A DNA stretch of 64,000 nt, from assembly GCA_015056575.1 (NCBI GenBank), contig SVGA01000004.1:124001-188000 (forward strand), written 5' to 3'. Of the stretch, positions 8,352-16,422 are shown one piece after another (the stretch's first letter is position 1; every line of letters starts with the position of its first letter). Made by a program: the position numbers and the translations under genes. The notes under the pieces were generated by a model. That model saw only the letters and a list, made by a program, of their open reading frames with translations, did not search any database and was not told the DNA's origin. This DNA is from Butyrivibrio sp. (GTDB lineage Bacteria; Bacillota; Clostridia; Lachnospirales; Lachnospiraceae).

Positions 8352-9652
8352 GAACAAGATTCTATAATGCCAGAGTACTTACAATGCAGCCCGGGCAGGA
8401 CATCTTCGAGGGTGAAGTATGGGTAAGCGGTGACAGGATAATATTTGCAGGAACGGAAGAAGAGGCTCTTGATTACTGCAATACACACAAGGATGCAATT
8501 CTGGTCTGGGACAGAGAGATTGACTGTCACAGAAACCTTCTGATGCCGGGATTCAAGAATGCCCACACCCATTCAGCAATGACTCTTATGAGATCCAAGG
8601 CTGACGATCTTCCTTTGCAGGACTGGCTTGGTACGCAGATTTTCCCTGTGGAAGCCAAAATGACTGCCGATGATATCTACCACTTAAGTAAGATCGCCAT
8701 CATGGAGTATCTTACAAGTGGCATGACTGCTGCATTTGAGATGTATCTTACTCCTTTCTCCGTTGCGGATGCCTTCAGGGACTGCGGCTTCAGATGCGTT
8801 CAGACAAGCTGTGTAAATAACTTCAGCCAGTCAATAGAACTTCTGGAGCGCTATTATAACGAGATCAACGGAAGGGACGAATACAATTCCTTTATTCTCG
8901 GAGTTCACGCAGAATATACCTGTTCAAAAGAGCTGCTTGAGGAAGCCTCAAAGCTGGTTCACAAATATAAGGCGCCTTTCTGGCTCCATGTTCAGGAAAC
9001 CGAGTCTGAAACCCAGGAATGCATGGAGAGATACGGAATGTCTCCTGTGGAATTTCTGGACAGTCTTGGCCTCTTTGACTACGGCGGAGGCGGATACCAC
9101 ATGGTATGGACTGACAGGAAGGACTGGGAGCTTATGAAAAAGCGCGGCATTTATGTTGTTACCAATCCCGGTTCCAACACTAAGCTTGCCAGCGGCATTG
9201 CGCCGATTTCCGATTACTTAAGAGAGGGAATCCCTGTAGCCATTGGTACCGACGGACCTGCCAGCAACAACTGCCTTGACATGTTCAGAGAGATGTTCCT
9301 GGTTACAGGTCTTGCAAAGCTTCGTGACCATGATGCATCAAGCGTAGATGCCCTTGAAGTTCTTAAGATGGCCACAGTCAACGGAGCTCACGCCATGGGA
9401 CTTAAGGATGCGGATTGCATCGCGGAAGGCAAGCTTGCCGATATTATCATGCTTGATCTTTCAAGACCCAATATGCAGCCTATCAACAATATTCAGAAGA
9501 ACATTGTTTACAGCGGAAGCAAAGAGAACGTGATGATGACCATGATAGGTGGCATCATCCGCTACGAGAACGGAAAGTTCAATATTGGAGAAGAGCCTTC
9601 CAAAATATACGAGAAGGCCGAAGAAATTTCAAGAAGGATATACGGTAACTAA
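8348..9652 (+). CDS. mtaD: 5-methylthioadenosine/S-adenosylhomocysteine deaminase-like amidohydrolase
   Basis: 434-residue metal-dependent amidohydrolase. Metal ligands and catalytic residues are visible: HxH in NAHTHSAMTLM, His in GVHAEYTCS, the catalytic HVQETESE segment, and GTDGPASNNCLDMF for the final Asp. The lid segment LPLQDWLGTQIFPVE is characteristic of the MtaD/SAH-deaminase branch (deamination of MTA, SAH, 5'-deoxyadenosine or adenosine to the inosine form). Overlaps punA by 4 bases; deaminated nucleosides would be the substrate of that phosphorylase, so the pair forms a salvage route for SAM by-products. Exact substrate is inference. Confidence 0.88.
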   Translation: MRTRFYNARVLTMQPGQDIFEGEVWVSGDRIIFAGTEEEALDYCNTHKDAILVWDREIDCHRNLLMPGFKNAHTHSAMTLMRSKADDLPLQDWLGTQIFPVEAKMTADDIYHLSKIAIMEYLTSGMTAAFEMYLTPFSVADAFRDCGFRCVQTSCVNNFSQSIELLERYYNEINGRDEYNSFILGVHAEYTCSKELLEEASKLVHKYKAPFWLHVQETESETQECMERYGMSPVEFLDSLGLFDYGGGGYHMVWTDRKDWELMKKRGIYVVTNPGSNTKLASGIAPISDYLREGIPVAIGTDGPASNNCLDMFREMFLVTGLAKLRDHDASSVDALEVLKMATVNGAHAMGLKDADCIAEGKLADIIMLDLSRPNMQPINNIQKNIVYSGSKENVMMTMIGGIIRYENGKFNIGEEPSKIYEKAEEISRRIYGN

Positions 9653-11338
9653 ATGGAAGCACTGTCAATAATTCTGATCGTTCTGGCATTTGTTGTTGTA
9701 GCTGCTATACTTGGGCTTCGCGATAAGTTAAACACAGAAAAATATCTTAAAAATATACTCATAAAGAATTACGGCCAGCCTCCAAAGCGAAGCTACAAAG
9801 ACGGGGATATGGACCATGTGACCGGGTATTACAAGAATCACCCGGCAGATTTCCAGATTGATGATACAACCTGGAATGACCTTAACATGGACGGTGTCTT
9901 TAAGAGGATGAACTACAGCTTATCAGCTGCGGGAGAGGAATACCTGTATTACATGCTAAGGACTCCCGGGCAGACTGATGACTTCGTGAGCCTGGAAAAG
10001 CAGATACAGCTTCTTATGGAAGATGAGACCCTTCGGCACAAGCTTCAGGTGATCTTTAAGAATATAGGCCGTCCAAGCCGTTATTCCATCTATGATTATC
10101 TGGACTATCTTGAAAAGGGCAATGCCGGCAGGAGCAATTTGGTACATTACCTGTTGGATATCCTACTTCTTGCTTCTATAGCCTTGTGCTTTTTTAATTT
10201 CGGGATAGGCTTTATATGCGTTCTTGCTGTTATGGCTGTTAACATCATAAGCTATTTCAGGATAAAATCCGACGTTGACCCTTATCTTGTGACCTACGGC
10301 TATATCATGAGAGTCATTAAATCCATCGACAGATTTTCCGGAATAAAGAACGATGAATTTAAGGCAGATATAGATGAGTTGAAAGACATATCCAGGGAAT
10401 TTAATGCCTTTAATGTAGGATCATCTATAGTGATGGCTCCCATGGGCGGCGGTACAGGCTCGGGCAATCCCTTGGATCTTCTTCTTGATTACATCAGAAT
10501 GGTCACTCATATTGATCTTATAAAGTTCAATCAGATGTTCCGTGAGATCATGAAGAAAAAGGACAGACTTGATAAGATCCTTGAGATCACGGGGCGTATC
10601 GATGCTGAAACTTCCATTGCTTGCTTCAGGGCATCCTTTGAAGGAAAGTACGTTCTTCCTGAGTTTACAGGAGATGAGTATAAGGGAAAAGAGCTGTGTC
10701 ATCCACTTATATCTGAGCCAGTTGCCAACGATATCAGCGTAAAGTCAGGAGTCCTTTTGACCGGATCAAATGCTTCCGGCAAATCGACTTTCCTTAAGAC
10801 CTGTGCCATAAACACCATCATGGCACAGTCAATACATACGGTCCTTGGAAAAGAGTATGTGGCTCCTTTTTACAGGATATATTCCTCAATGGCACTGAAG
10901 GATGATATCTTTGAGGGCGACAGCTACTATATTGTTGAGATCAAATCGATCAAGAGGATACTTGATGCAGCAGCCAAAGAGGGTAATAAGGTCCTGTGCT
11001 TTGTGGACGAGGTCCTTCGGGGAACCAATACCGTGGAGAGGATTGCGGCTTCTACCCAGATACTGAAGCGATTTGCAGATGCAAATGTTCTGTGCTTTGC
11101 CGCAACCCATGATATTGAGCTGACAGCTCTTTTGCACGATGATTTTGAGCTGTATCATTTTGAAGGTACAGTTACGGATAATGACGTTAAGTTCGATTAC
11201 AGGATCAAGACAGGTCCTGCCACCAACAGAAACGCCATTAAGCTGTTAAAGGTTCTTGGATATGAGGACAGCATCGTTGAGGATGCTCAGAAAATGGCCG
11301 ATGATTTTCTTTCTACCGGCACCTGGAAAAAAATATGA
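9653..11338 (+). CDS. Membrane-anchored MutS-like ATPase
   Basis: 561 residues. It begins with a transmembrane helix (about 4-22, LSIILIVLAFVVVAAILGL) and has a second hydrophobic pair at about 162-203 (LLLASIALCFFNFGIGF...). The C-terminal third is a MutS-type ATPase domain: Walker A GSNASGKSTFLKT (about 370-382), an ST-loop-like region, Walker B LCFVDEVLRGTNTVERIA and the His switch AATHDIEL. The mismatch-recognition, connector and clamp domains of MutS are not recognisable. Such membrane MutS paralogues are common in Clostridia and Bacteroidetes but their role is unknown; a mismatch-repair function is unlikely. Starts on the base after the mtaD stop. Confidence 0.82.
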   Translation: MEALSIILIVLAFVVVAAILGLRDKLNTEKYLKNILIKNYGQPPKRSYKDGDMDHVTGYYKNHPADFQIDDTTWNDLNMDGVFKRMNYSLSAAGEEYLYYMLRTPGQTDDFVSLEKQIQLLMEDETLRHKLQVIFKNIGRPSRYSIYDYLDYLEKGNAGRSNLVHYLLDILLLASIALCFFNFGIGFICVLAVMAVNIISYFRIKSDVDPYLVTYGYIMRVIKSIDRFSGIKNDEFKADIDELKDISREFNAFNVGSSIVMAPMGGGTGSGNPLDLLLDYIRMVTHIDLIKFNQMFREIMKKKDRLDKILEITGRIDAETSIACFRASFEGKYVLPEFTGDEYKGKELCHPLISEPVANDISVKSGVLLTGSNASGKSTFLKTCAINTIMAQSIHTVLGKEYVAPFYRIYSSMALKDDIFEGDSYYIVEIKSIKRILDAAAKEGNKVLCFVDEVLRGTNTVERIAASTQILKRFADANVLCFAATHDIELTALLHDDFELYHFEGTVTDNDVKFDYRIKTGPATNRNAIKLLKVLGYEDSIVEDAQKMADDFLSTGTWKKI

Positions 11339-11357
11339 TCTATAAGAAGGTAATTGC

Positions 11358-11846
11358 ATGAAGGTTTCTATATATTCCGATGGATCTGCCAGGGGAAACC
11401 CTGACGGCCCCGGCGGATACGGAACAGTACTTAAATATACAGACCCCAAGGGTGAGCTCCATGTAAAGGAGATTAGCGCGGGATACGATAAGACCACCAA
11501 TAACCGCATGGAGCTTATGGGAGCCATCGTAGGCCTTGAAGCTCTTAACAGGCCTTGCGAGGTTGAGATGATCTCGGATTCAAAATATGTTATAAGTGCT
11601 TTTAACGAGGCATGGATCCCCAAGTGGATCATGAACGGCTGGAAGACTGCAGGCAAAAAGCCTGTTAAAAATGTGGAGCTGTGGAAGAGACTTTTGGAGG
11701 CTGCAAAGCCCCATAAGATCACCTGGACCTGGGTTAAGGGACACGCGGGTCACCCTGAGAATGAGCGGTGCGATGAGCTTGCCACAACTGCAGCGGATCA
11801 GCCCTTTGAAGAGCTTTTGCATGACGACGGGGGAGATTTAAGGTAA
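11358..11846 (+). CDS. rnhA: Ribonuclease HI
   Basis: 162-residue RNase HI, which cuts the RNA strand of RNA:DNA hybrids (R-loops, primer remnants). The four carboxylates are in place: Asp in [10 protein letters not shown], Glu in NNRMELMG, Asp in ISDSKYVI, and the final Asp in ERCDELAT; the catalytic His loop is GHAGHPENE. The handle region [16 protein letters not shown] (basic protrusion) is present. AAGAAGG precedes ATG 11358. Lies in a run of co-oriented genes and is followed after 6 bases by a phosphoesterase gene. Confidence 0.95.
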   Translation: MKVSIYSDGSARGNPDGPGGYGTVLKYTDPKGELHVKEISAGYDKTTNNRMELMGAIVGLEALNRPCEVEMISDSKYVISAFNEAWIPKWIMNGWKTAGKKPVKNVELWKRLLEAAKPHKITWTWVKGHAGHPENERCDELATTAADQPFEELLHDDGGDLR

Positions 11847-11852
11847 TACCGG

Positions 11853-12467
11853 ATGATATATTATATTGCTGACTGTCATTTCTTCCATGAAGCCCTGAAT
11901 ACTAAGATGGATATGAGGGGCTTTTCAGATGGAGAAGAGATGAATGAATACATGATAAAAAAGTGGAACGAGAGGATCACCGCTTCAGATACCGTTATCG
12001 TGGTGGGAGATCTGTCTTTGGGAAAGGCTCCTGAGACCAATGAACTCTTAAACAGACTTAAGGGCAAGATCTGCCTTATAGTTGGAAATCATGACAAGTA
12101 CCTTAAGTCCTCGAAGTTTGATCTTTCAAGGTTTGAATGGATTGACAATTACAGGGAGATCACCGATTTCCAAAAGCAGGTGGTTTTAAGTCATTATCCC
12201 ATTATGTTCTACAACGGGCAGTACAGGCTTCGCCACAATAAGACCCCCAAGACCTACATGCTCTATGGCCACGTACATGAGACGAGGGATGAGGTCCTTT
12301 TGCAGAGGTTCATTAAAGAGGTTCAGAGCACAGAGTATTATCCGATACACAGTGAACATCAGAGCCTTATTCCCTGCAATATGATCAACTGCTTCTGTAT
12401 GAGATCGGACTACACGCCGCTGACTCTTAACGAGTGGATAGAACTGAATAAGAAATATGTTAACTAA
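11853..12467 (+). CDS. Calcineurin-like metallophosphoesterase
   Basis: 204 residues. Dimetal phosphoesterase motifs: D-x-H (IADCHFFH), GDLS (VVGDLSLG), GNHD (IVGNHDKYL), H of LSHYPIMFY and GHVH (LYGHVHETR). Single-domain proteins of this form act on phosphodiesters or nucleotides; a specific substrate cannot be read from the sequence. No signal peptide, so cytosolic. Starts 6 bases after rnhA; the ribosome site is weak (GGTAATACCGG), suggesting translation coupled to rnhA. It ends inside a shared bidirectional terminator. Confidence 0.82.
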   Translation: MIYYIADCHFFHEALNTKMDMRGFSDGEEMNEYMIKKWNERITASDTVIVVGDLSLGKAPETNELLNRLKGKICLIVGNHDKYLKSSKFDLSRFEWIDNYREITDFQKQVVLSHYPIMFYNGQYRLRHNKTPKTYMLYGHVHETRDEVLLQRFIKEVQSTEYYPIHSEHQSLIPCNMINCFCMRSDYTPLTLNEWIELNKKYVN

Positions 12468-12503
12468 AAAGCTTCACCGACCATGACGGAAGGTGAAGCT
12501 TTT
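12467..12503. terminator. Bidirectional terminator between convergent genes
   Basis: Perfect 12-bp stem AAAAGCTTCACC/GGTGAAGCTTTT (12467-12478 and 12492-12503). Its A/T flanks give a U-run on either strand, so it can serve both the phosphoesterase (+) and the aldolase gene (-). Confidence 0.88.
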
Positions 12504-12533
12504 GCTTTTGGATCACGCATTAAGTTCTAAGGA

Positions 12534-13187
12534 TTACTCACCGAATACTGCAAGATAGTCCTTCTGGAACTTCTCGATACCTGCATCTGTAAGAGGGTGA
12601 TGTGTCATCTGTTCGATTACCTTGTAAGGTACGGTTGCGATGTCAGCACCTGCAAGAGCACAGTCTGTTACGTGCATGGGATTGCGTACTGATGCGGCAA
12701 TGATCTCGGTAGAGATGTTGTGGATATTGAAGATCTCTGCAACTTCTGAGATGAGATCTGTTCCGCGAACACTGATATCATCAAGTCTTCCAAGGAAAGG
12801 ACTTACGAATGCAGCGCCTGCTCTTGCGCAAAGAAGAGCCTGGTTTGCTGTGAAGATAAGTGTCATGTTAACCTTGATCCCTTCGCTTGAAAGAACCTTG
12901 CATGCCTTAAGTCCCTCAATGGTCATAGGGATCTTAACTACCATATTCTTGTGAAGCTTAGCAATCTCTCTGCCTTCAGCGATCATGCCATCAGCATCTG
13001 TGGTTGTAGCCTTAACTTCACCGCTGATAGGTCCGTCTACTATTGAAGCGATCTCTTTTACCACTTCATATACATCGCGTCCCTCCTTGGCGATGAGAGA
13101 AGGGTTTGTAGTAACACCGCAGATAACTCCCATGTCATTTGCTTTTTTGATCTCTTCGATATTGGCTGTGTCGACAAATAATTTCAT
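12534..13187 (-). CDS. fsa: Fructose-6-phosphate aldolase / transaldolase-like protein
   Basis: 217-residue member of the small (MipB/TalC/FSA) transaldolase family, the usual length. The N-terminus [16 protein letters not shown], the [13 protein letters not shown] signature, the Schiff-base lysine segment [29 protein letters not shown] and [11 protein letters not shown] are all present. The family contains both fructose-6-phosphate aldolases (making dihydroxyacetone and glyceraldehyde-3-phosphate) and true transaldolases; most Firmicutes members are transaldolases, so either is possible. If it is an aldolase its dihydroxyacetone could be used by the dha kinase at 62-64 kb. AGGAGT lies 7 bases upstream on the minus strand. 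Transcribed divergently from copA. Confidence 0.9.
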   Translation of the reverse strand: MKLFVDTANIEEIKKANDMGVICGVTTNPSLIAKEGRDVYEVVKEIASIVDGPISGEVKATTTDADGMIAEGREIAKLHKNMVVKIPMTIEGLKACKVLSSEGIKVNMTLIFTANQALLCARAGAAFVSPFLGRLDDISVRGTDLISEVAEIFNIHNISTEIIAASVRNPMHVTDCALAGADIATVPYKVIEQMTHHPLTDAGIEKFQKDYLAVFGE

Positions 13188-13390
13188 AAATCCAACTCCT
13201 TTATAAGCGTTTAGTTTGTAAGTTACCAGATACTATAATAGCACTATTTTCAAATATGTAATCACTATTTTTTGCTGTATTTTAATCATATAAATATGTT
13301 GTTTGCAATTAAATGGAATATGGGTTATTATACTCGTGGTTGTTAAATAATGCTAACATATTAATATATAACTTTAGGTGAGTGTAAATA

Positions 13391-15967
13391 ATGGATAGAT
13401 ATAATATAACCGGCATGAGCTGCGCCGCCTGCCAGGCCAGAGTTGAGAAGGCTGTAAGCGGACTTGAAGGCGTAGATACATGCAATGTAAATCTTCTTAC
13501 AAATACTATGGCGGTTGAAGGAAGTGCCACCGCAGATGAGATCATAAAAGCCGTGGAAAATGCAGGATACGGAGCTTCACCCCTTGAGGAAAAAAATTCT
13601 GAAGATATCCTCAAGGATACAGAGACTCCGAAGCTTAAAAGGAGGCTTATCCTCTCGGTAGGATTTCTTTTGGTCCTTATGTACTTCTCCATGGGACATA
13701 TGATGCTTCATTTCCCTGTGCCGGCCTTCATGCATGACAATATTATGGCCATGGGCCTGGTGCAGATGGTGCTTGCCCTTATCGTGATGTACATCAACAG
13801 AAAGTTCTTTATCAGCGGCTTTAAGGGGCTTATACATAAAGCTCCAAACATGGACACTCTGGTTGCACTTGGCAGCGGAGCATCCTTTATATACAGTGTA
13901 TTTGCCATGATAGGCGGCAAGGATGATCTGTACTTTGAATCTGCAGCCATGATCCTTACCCTCATAACTGTGGGCAAGATGCTGGAAGCCATGAGCAAGG
14001 GAAGGACAACAGACGCCATAAAGAGCCTTATGAAGCTTGCTCCCAAGACCGCGGTTGTCGTTGACTCCTATGGAAAAGAGAAAGAGACTCCGATCGAATC
14101 GGTCAAGGTTGGCGATATATTTGTTGTAAGGCCGGGTGAGAGCATCCCCGTTGACGGTGTTGTCATCGAGGGAAACAGTGCTGTTAATGAAGCTGCTCTT
14201 ACAGGTGAGAGCATTCCCGTTGATAAATATGTGGGAAGCGAAGTTTCTGCGGCTACCATCAACAGCTCAGGTTTTATGAAATGCAGAGCAACAAGAGTGG
14301 GAAAAGATACAACGCTTTCCCAGATAATACAGATGGTAAGTGATGCTTCTGCCACAAAGGCGCCGATAGCCAAGATTGCAGACAGGGTATCTGCCGTATT
14401 CGTACCTGCGGTCATTGTGATAGCTCTTTTGACCATAGCAATATGGCTTTTGGTTGGAGCAGACTTTGGATATGCACTGACAAGAGGTATTGCGGTACTT
14501 GTTATAAGCTGTCCCTGCGCCCTTGGACTTGCAACTCCGGTTGCCATTATGGTAGGTAACGGTGTCGGGGCCAAAAACGGTATCATGTTCAAAACGGCAG
14601 CAACTCTGGAGAACACCGGAAAGACCCAGATTGTGGCTCTTGATAAGACCGGCACCATAACTGAGGGTGAGCCGGTTGTAACCGATGTCTTTACCCCTGA
14701 TTCCATAACAAGAAGCGGCTATTCCCTTATAAACGAGTCTGAGAACAAGCTCCTTAAGATTGCGGGACTTTTAGAGAAAAAGAGTGAGCATCCTCTTGCA
14801 AAGGCTGTTGTATCTTATGTTGGTCCCGGGGAGATTTACTACGACGATCTTGAGGATGATGAGGATGAAGTCGACGATATAACTGATTTTGAGGTTCTGC
14901 CGGGGCACGGACTTAAGGGCAAATATCACGGACATGACGTTATAGGTGCAAGCCTTCGGTATATTGAGAAGATAGTTAAGATCAATCCGGAGATCAGGCA
15001 GAAAGCAGAAGGGCTTGCGGCTCAGGGCAAAACTCCTCTTTGCTTTGCCATGGACGGTAAGCTTCTTGGCATCATAGCCGTTGCGGATACCATCAAAAAG
15101 GATTCCGCGAAGGCTGTTAGTGAACTCAAGAACATGGGAATTCATGTTATAATGATAACCGGTGACAACGTTAAGACAGCTCGGGCAATCGGTGATCAGG
15201 CGGGAGTGGATGAGATCATCTCGGAAGTACTGCCAAAAGACAAGGAAGCCATTATCAGAAAGCTCTCACAAGTCGGTAAGGTTGCCATGGTTGGAGACGG
15301 CATCAATGATGCTCCGGCTCTTACAAGAGCCGATACGGGAATTGCCATCGGAGCCGGAACGGATGTTGCAATAGACGCAGCAGATGTGGTACTTATGAAG
15401 AGCAACCTTGTGGATGTTGCTGCTGCAATAAGGCTTTCAAGGGCGACACTTCGCAATATCCATCAGAATCTTTTCTGGGCATTTTTCTACAATGTTATAG
15501 GAATCCCTCTTGCAGCGGGAGCATATATTCATGCTTTCGGATGGGAATTGTCTCCCATGTTTGGAGCTGCTGCCATGAGCCTTTCAAGCTTTTTTGTGGT
15601 AACCAATGCTCTGAGACTTAATTTTCTTAAGATCTATGACCCTTCCGGGGATAAAAAGGTCAAGGTCAGTAATGAGATAAGCGTTGCAATCGACAATATG
15701 ACCAGAGAAGAAGCAATTAAGAACAAATATACTAATGAAAGTGAGGAAATACAAATGGCTACAAAGACACTCAGGATTGAAGGAATGATGTGCGAGCACT
15801 GCGAGGCAAGAGTTAAGAAGGCACTTGAGGCTATCGATGGTGTAGTTAGCGCAAAGGCAAGTCACACAGACGGAAATGCAGTTGTAGAGCTTAGCGGTGA
15901 GGTTGACAACGAAACCCTTAAGGGAGCTGTAGAGGATCAGGACTACAAGGTTCTCGAAATACTCTGA
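13391..15967 (+). CDS. copA: Cu(I) exporting P1B-1 ATPase CopA fused to a C-terminal CopZ-like domain
   Basis: 858 residues. An N-terminal HMA domain ([15 protein letters not shown], Cys11/Cys14) is followed by the pump: TGES (ALTGESIPV), the CPC motif ([14 protein letters not shown]), [16 protein letters not shown] and [14 protein letters not shown]. Copper-specific motifs YN ([14 protein letters not shown]) and MSLSS ([12 protein letters not shown]) place it in P1B-1. The nucleotide domain carries an unusual acidic loop ([12 protein letters not shown], about 14840-14878). Unusually, after the last helix and a charged linker the frame continues into a complete second HMA domain ([15 protein letters not shown]) of CopZ length. 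Detoxifies cytosolic Cu(I). No copY/csoR regulator is adjacent. Confidence 0.93.
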   Translation: MDRYNITGMSCAACQARVEKAVSGLEGVDTCNVNLLTNTMAVEGSATADEIIKAVENAGYGASPLEEKNSEDILKDTETPKLKRRLILSVGFLLVLMYFSMGHMMLHFPVPAFMHDNIMAMGLVQMVLALIVMYINRKFFISGFKGLIHKAPNMDTLVALGSGASFIYSVFAMIGGKDDLYFESAAMILTLITVGKMLEAMSKGRTTDAIKSLMKLAPKTAVVVDSYGKEKETPIESVKVGDIFVVRPGESIPVDGVVIEGNSAVNEAALTGESIPVDKYVGSEVSAATINSSGFMKCRATRVGKDTTLSQIIQMVSDASATKAPIAKIADRVSAVFVPAVIVIALLTIAIWLLVGADFGYALTRGIAVLVISCPCALGLATPVAIMVGNGVGAKNGIMFKTAATLENTGKTQIVALDKTGTITEGEPVVTDVFTPDSITRSGYSLINESENKLLKIAGLLEKKSEHPLAKAVVSYVGPGEIYYDDLEDDEDEVDDITDFEVLPGHGLKGKYHGHDVIGASLRYIEKIVKINPEIRQKAEGLAAQGKTPLCFAMDGKLLGIIAVADTIKKDSAKAVSELKNMGIHVIMITGDNVKTARAIGDQAGVDEIISEVLPKDKEAIIRKLSQVGKVAMVGDGINDAPALTRADTGIAIGAGTDVAIDAADVVLMKSNLVDVAAAIRLSRATLRNIHQNLFWAFFYNVIGIPLAAGAYIHAFGWELSPMFGAAAMSLSSFFVVTNALRLNFLKIYDPSGDKKVKVSNEISVAIDNMTREEAIKNKYTNESEEIQMATKTLRIEGMMCEHCEARVKKALEAIDGVVSAKASHTDGNAVVELSGEVDNETLKGAVEDQDYKVLEIL
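15755..15967 (+). other. copZ: Possible internal start giving free CopZ-like chaperone from within copA
   Basis: An in-frame ATG at 15755 sits 8 bases after GAGG (in GTGAGGAAAT, 15741-15750). From it the last 70 codons of copA encode [20 protein letters not shown]..., a self-contained copper-chaperone-length HMA domain with the MxCxxC motif. Normal copper chaperones have this length and start. Whether the internal site is used is inference; the alternative is a simple gene fusion with a vestigial ribosome site. Confidence 0.55.
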
Positions 15968-15983
15968 TAACGGGGAATGGGAG

Positions 15984-16421
15984 ATGGAGAAAAGTATTAA
16001 GATCAAATATTTTAACGATAAGCTGGAGAAACTGGAGTATATAGACGGAAAGTCCGACTGGATAGACCTTAGATGTGCCGAGGATGTAGACCTTAAACAG
16101 GGAGAGTTTAGGCTCATCCCTCTTGGAGTAGCAATGGAGATTCCCGAAGGGTATGAAGCTCACGTGGTTCCAAGGAGTTCAACCTTCAAGAACTTCGGTA
16201 TCATTCAGGTAAATCACATGGGTGTCATCGATCATTCCTACTGCGGTGACAACGACCAGTGGTTTGTACCGGTTTTGGCCATGAGAGATACCCATATAGG
16301 CTTCAATGACAGGATTGCTCAATTCAGGATCATGGAAAATCAGCCCCATATAAATTTTGAGATATGTGAGCATCTTGAAGGCACAGACAGAGGTGGATTC
16401 GGTTCTACGGGAACAAAATAA
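15984..16421 (+). CDS. dut: dUTP diphosphatase (dUTPase)
   Basis: 145-residue trimeric dUTPase, hydrolysing dUTP to dUMP and diphosphate to keep uracil out of DNA and supply dTMP synthesis. The five motifs are recognisable: DLRCAEDV (I), [12 protein letters not shown] (II), [14 protein letters not shown] (III, with catalytic Asp), NDRIAQFRI (IV) and the C-terminal arm RGGFGSTG (V). GGGGAATGGGAGATGG lies before ATG 15984. It follows copA by 16 bases and precedes the deaminase-SLOG gene by one base, so it is translated together with the latter. Confidence 0.94.
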   Translation: MEKSIKIKYFNDKLEKLEYIDGKSDWIDLRCAEDVDLKQGEFRLIPLGVAMEIPEGYEAHVVPRSSTFKNFGIIQVNHMGVIDHSYCGDNDQWFVPVLAMRDTHIGFNDRIAQFRIMENQPHINFEICEHLEGTDRGGFGSTGTK

Positions 16422-16422
16422 T

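Noticed and set aside
13203..13390. Regulator or small RNA in the divergent fsa-copA gap
   Set aside because: Only AT-rich DNA with weak -10-like strings (TATACT near 13330) and no good -35 or conserved copper operator could be seen.
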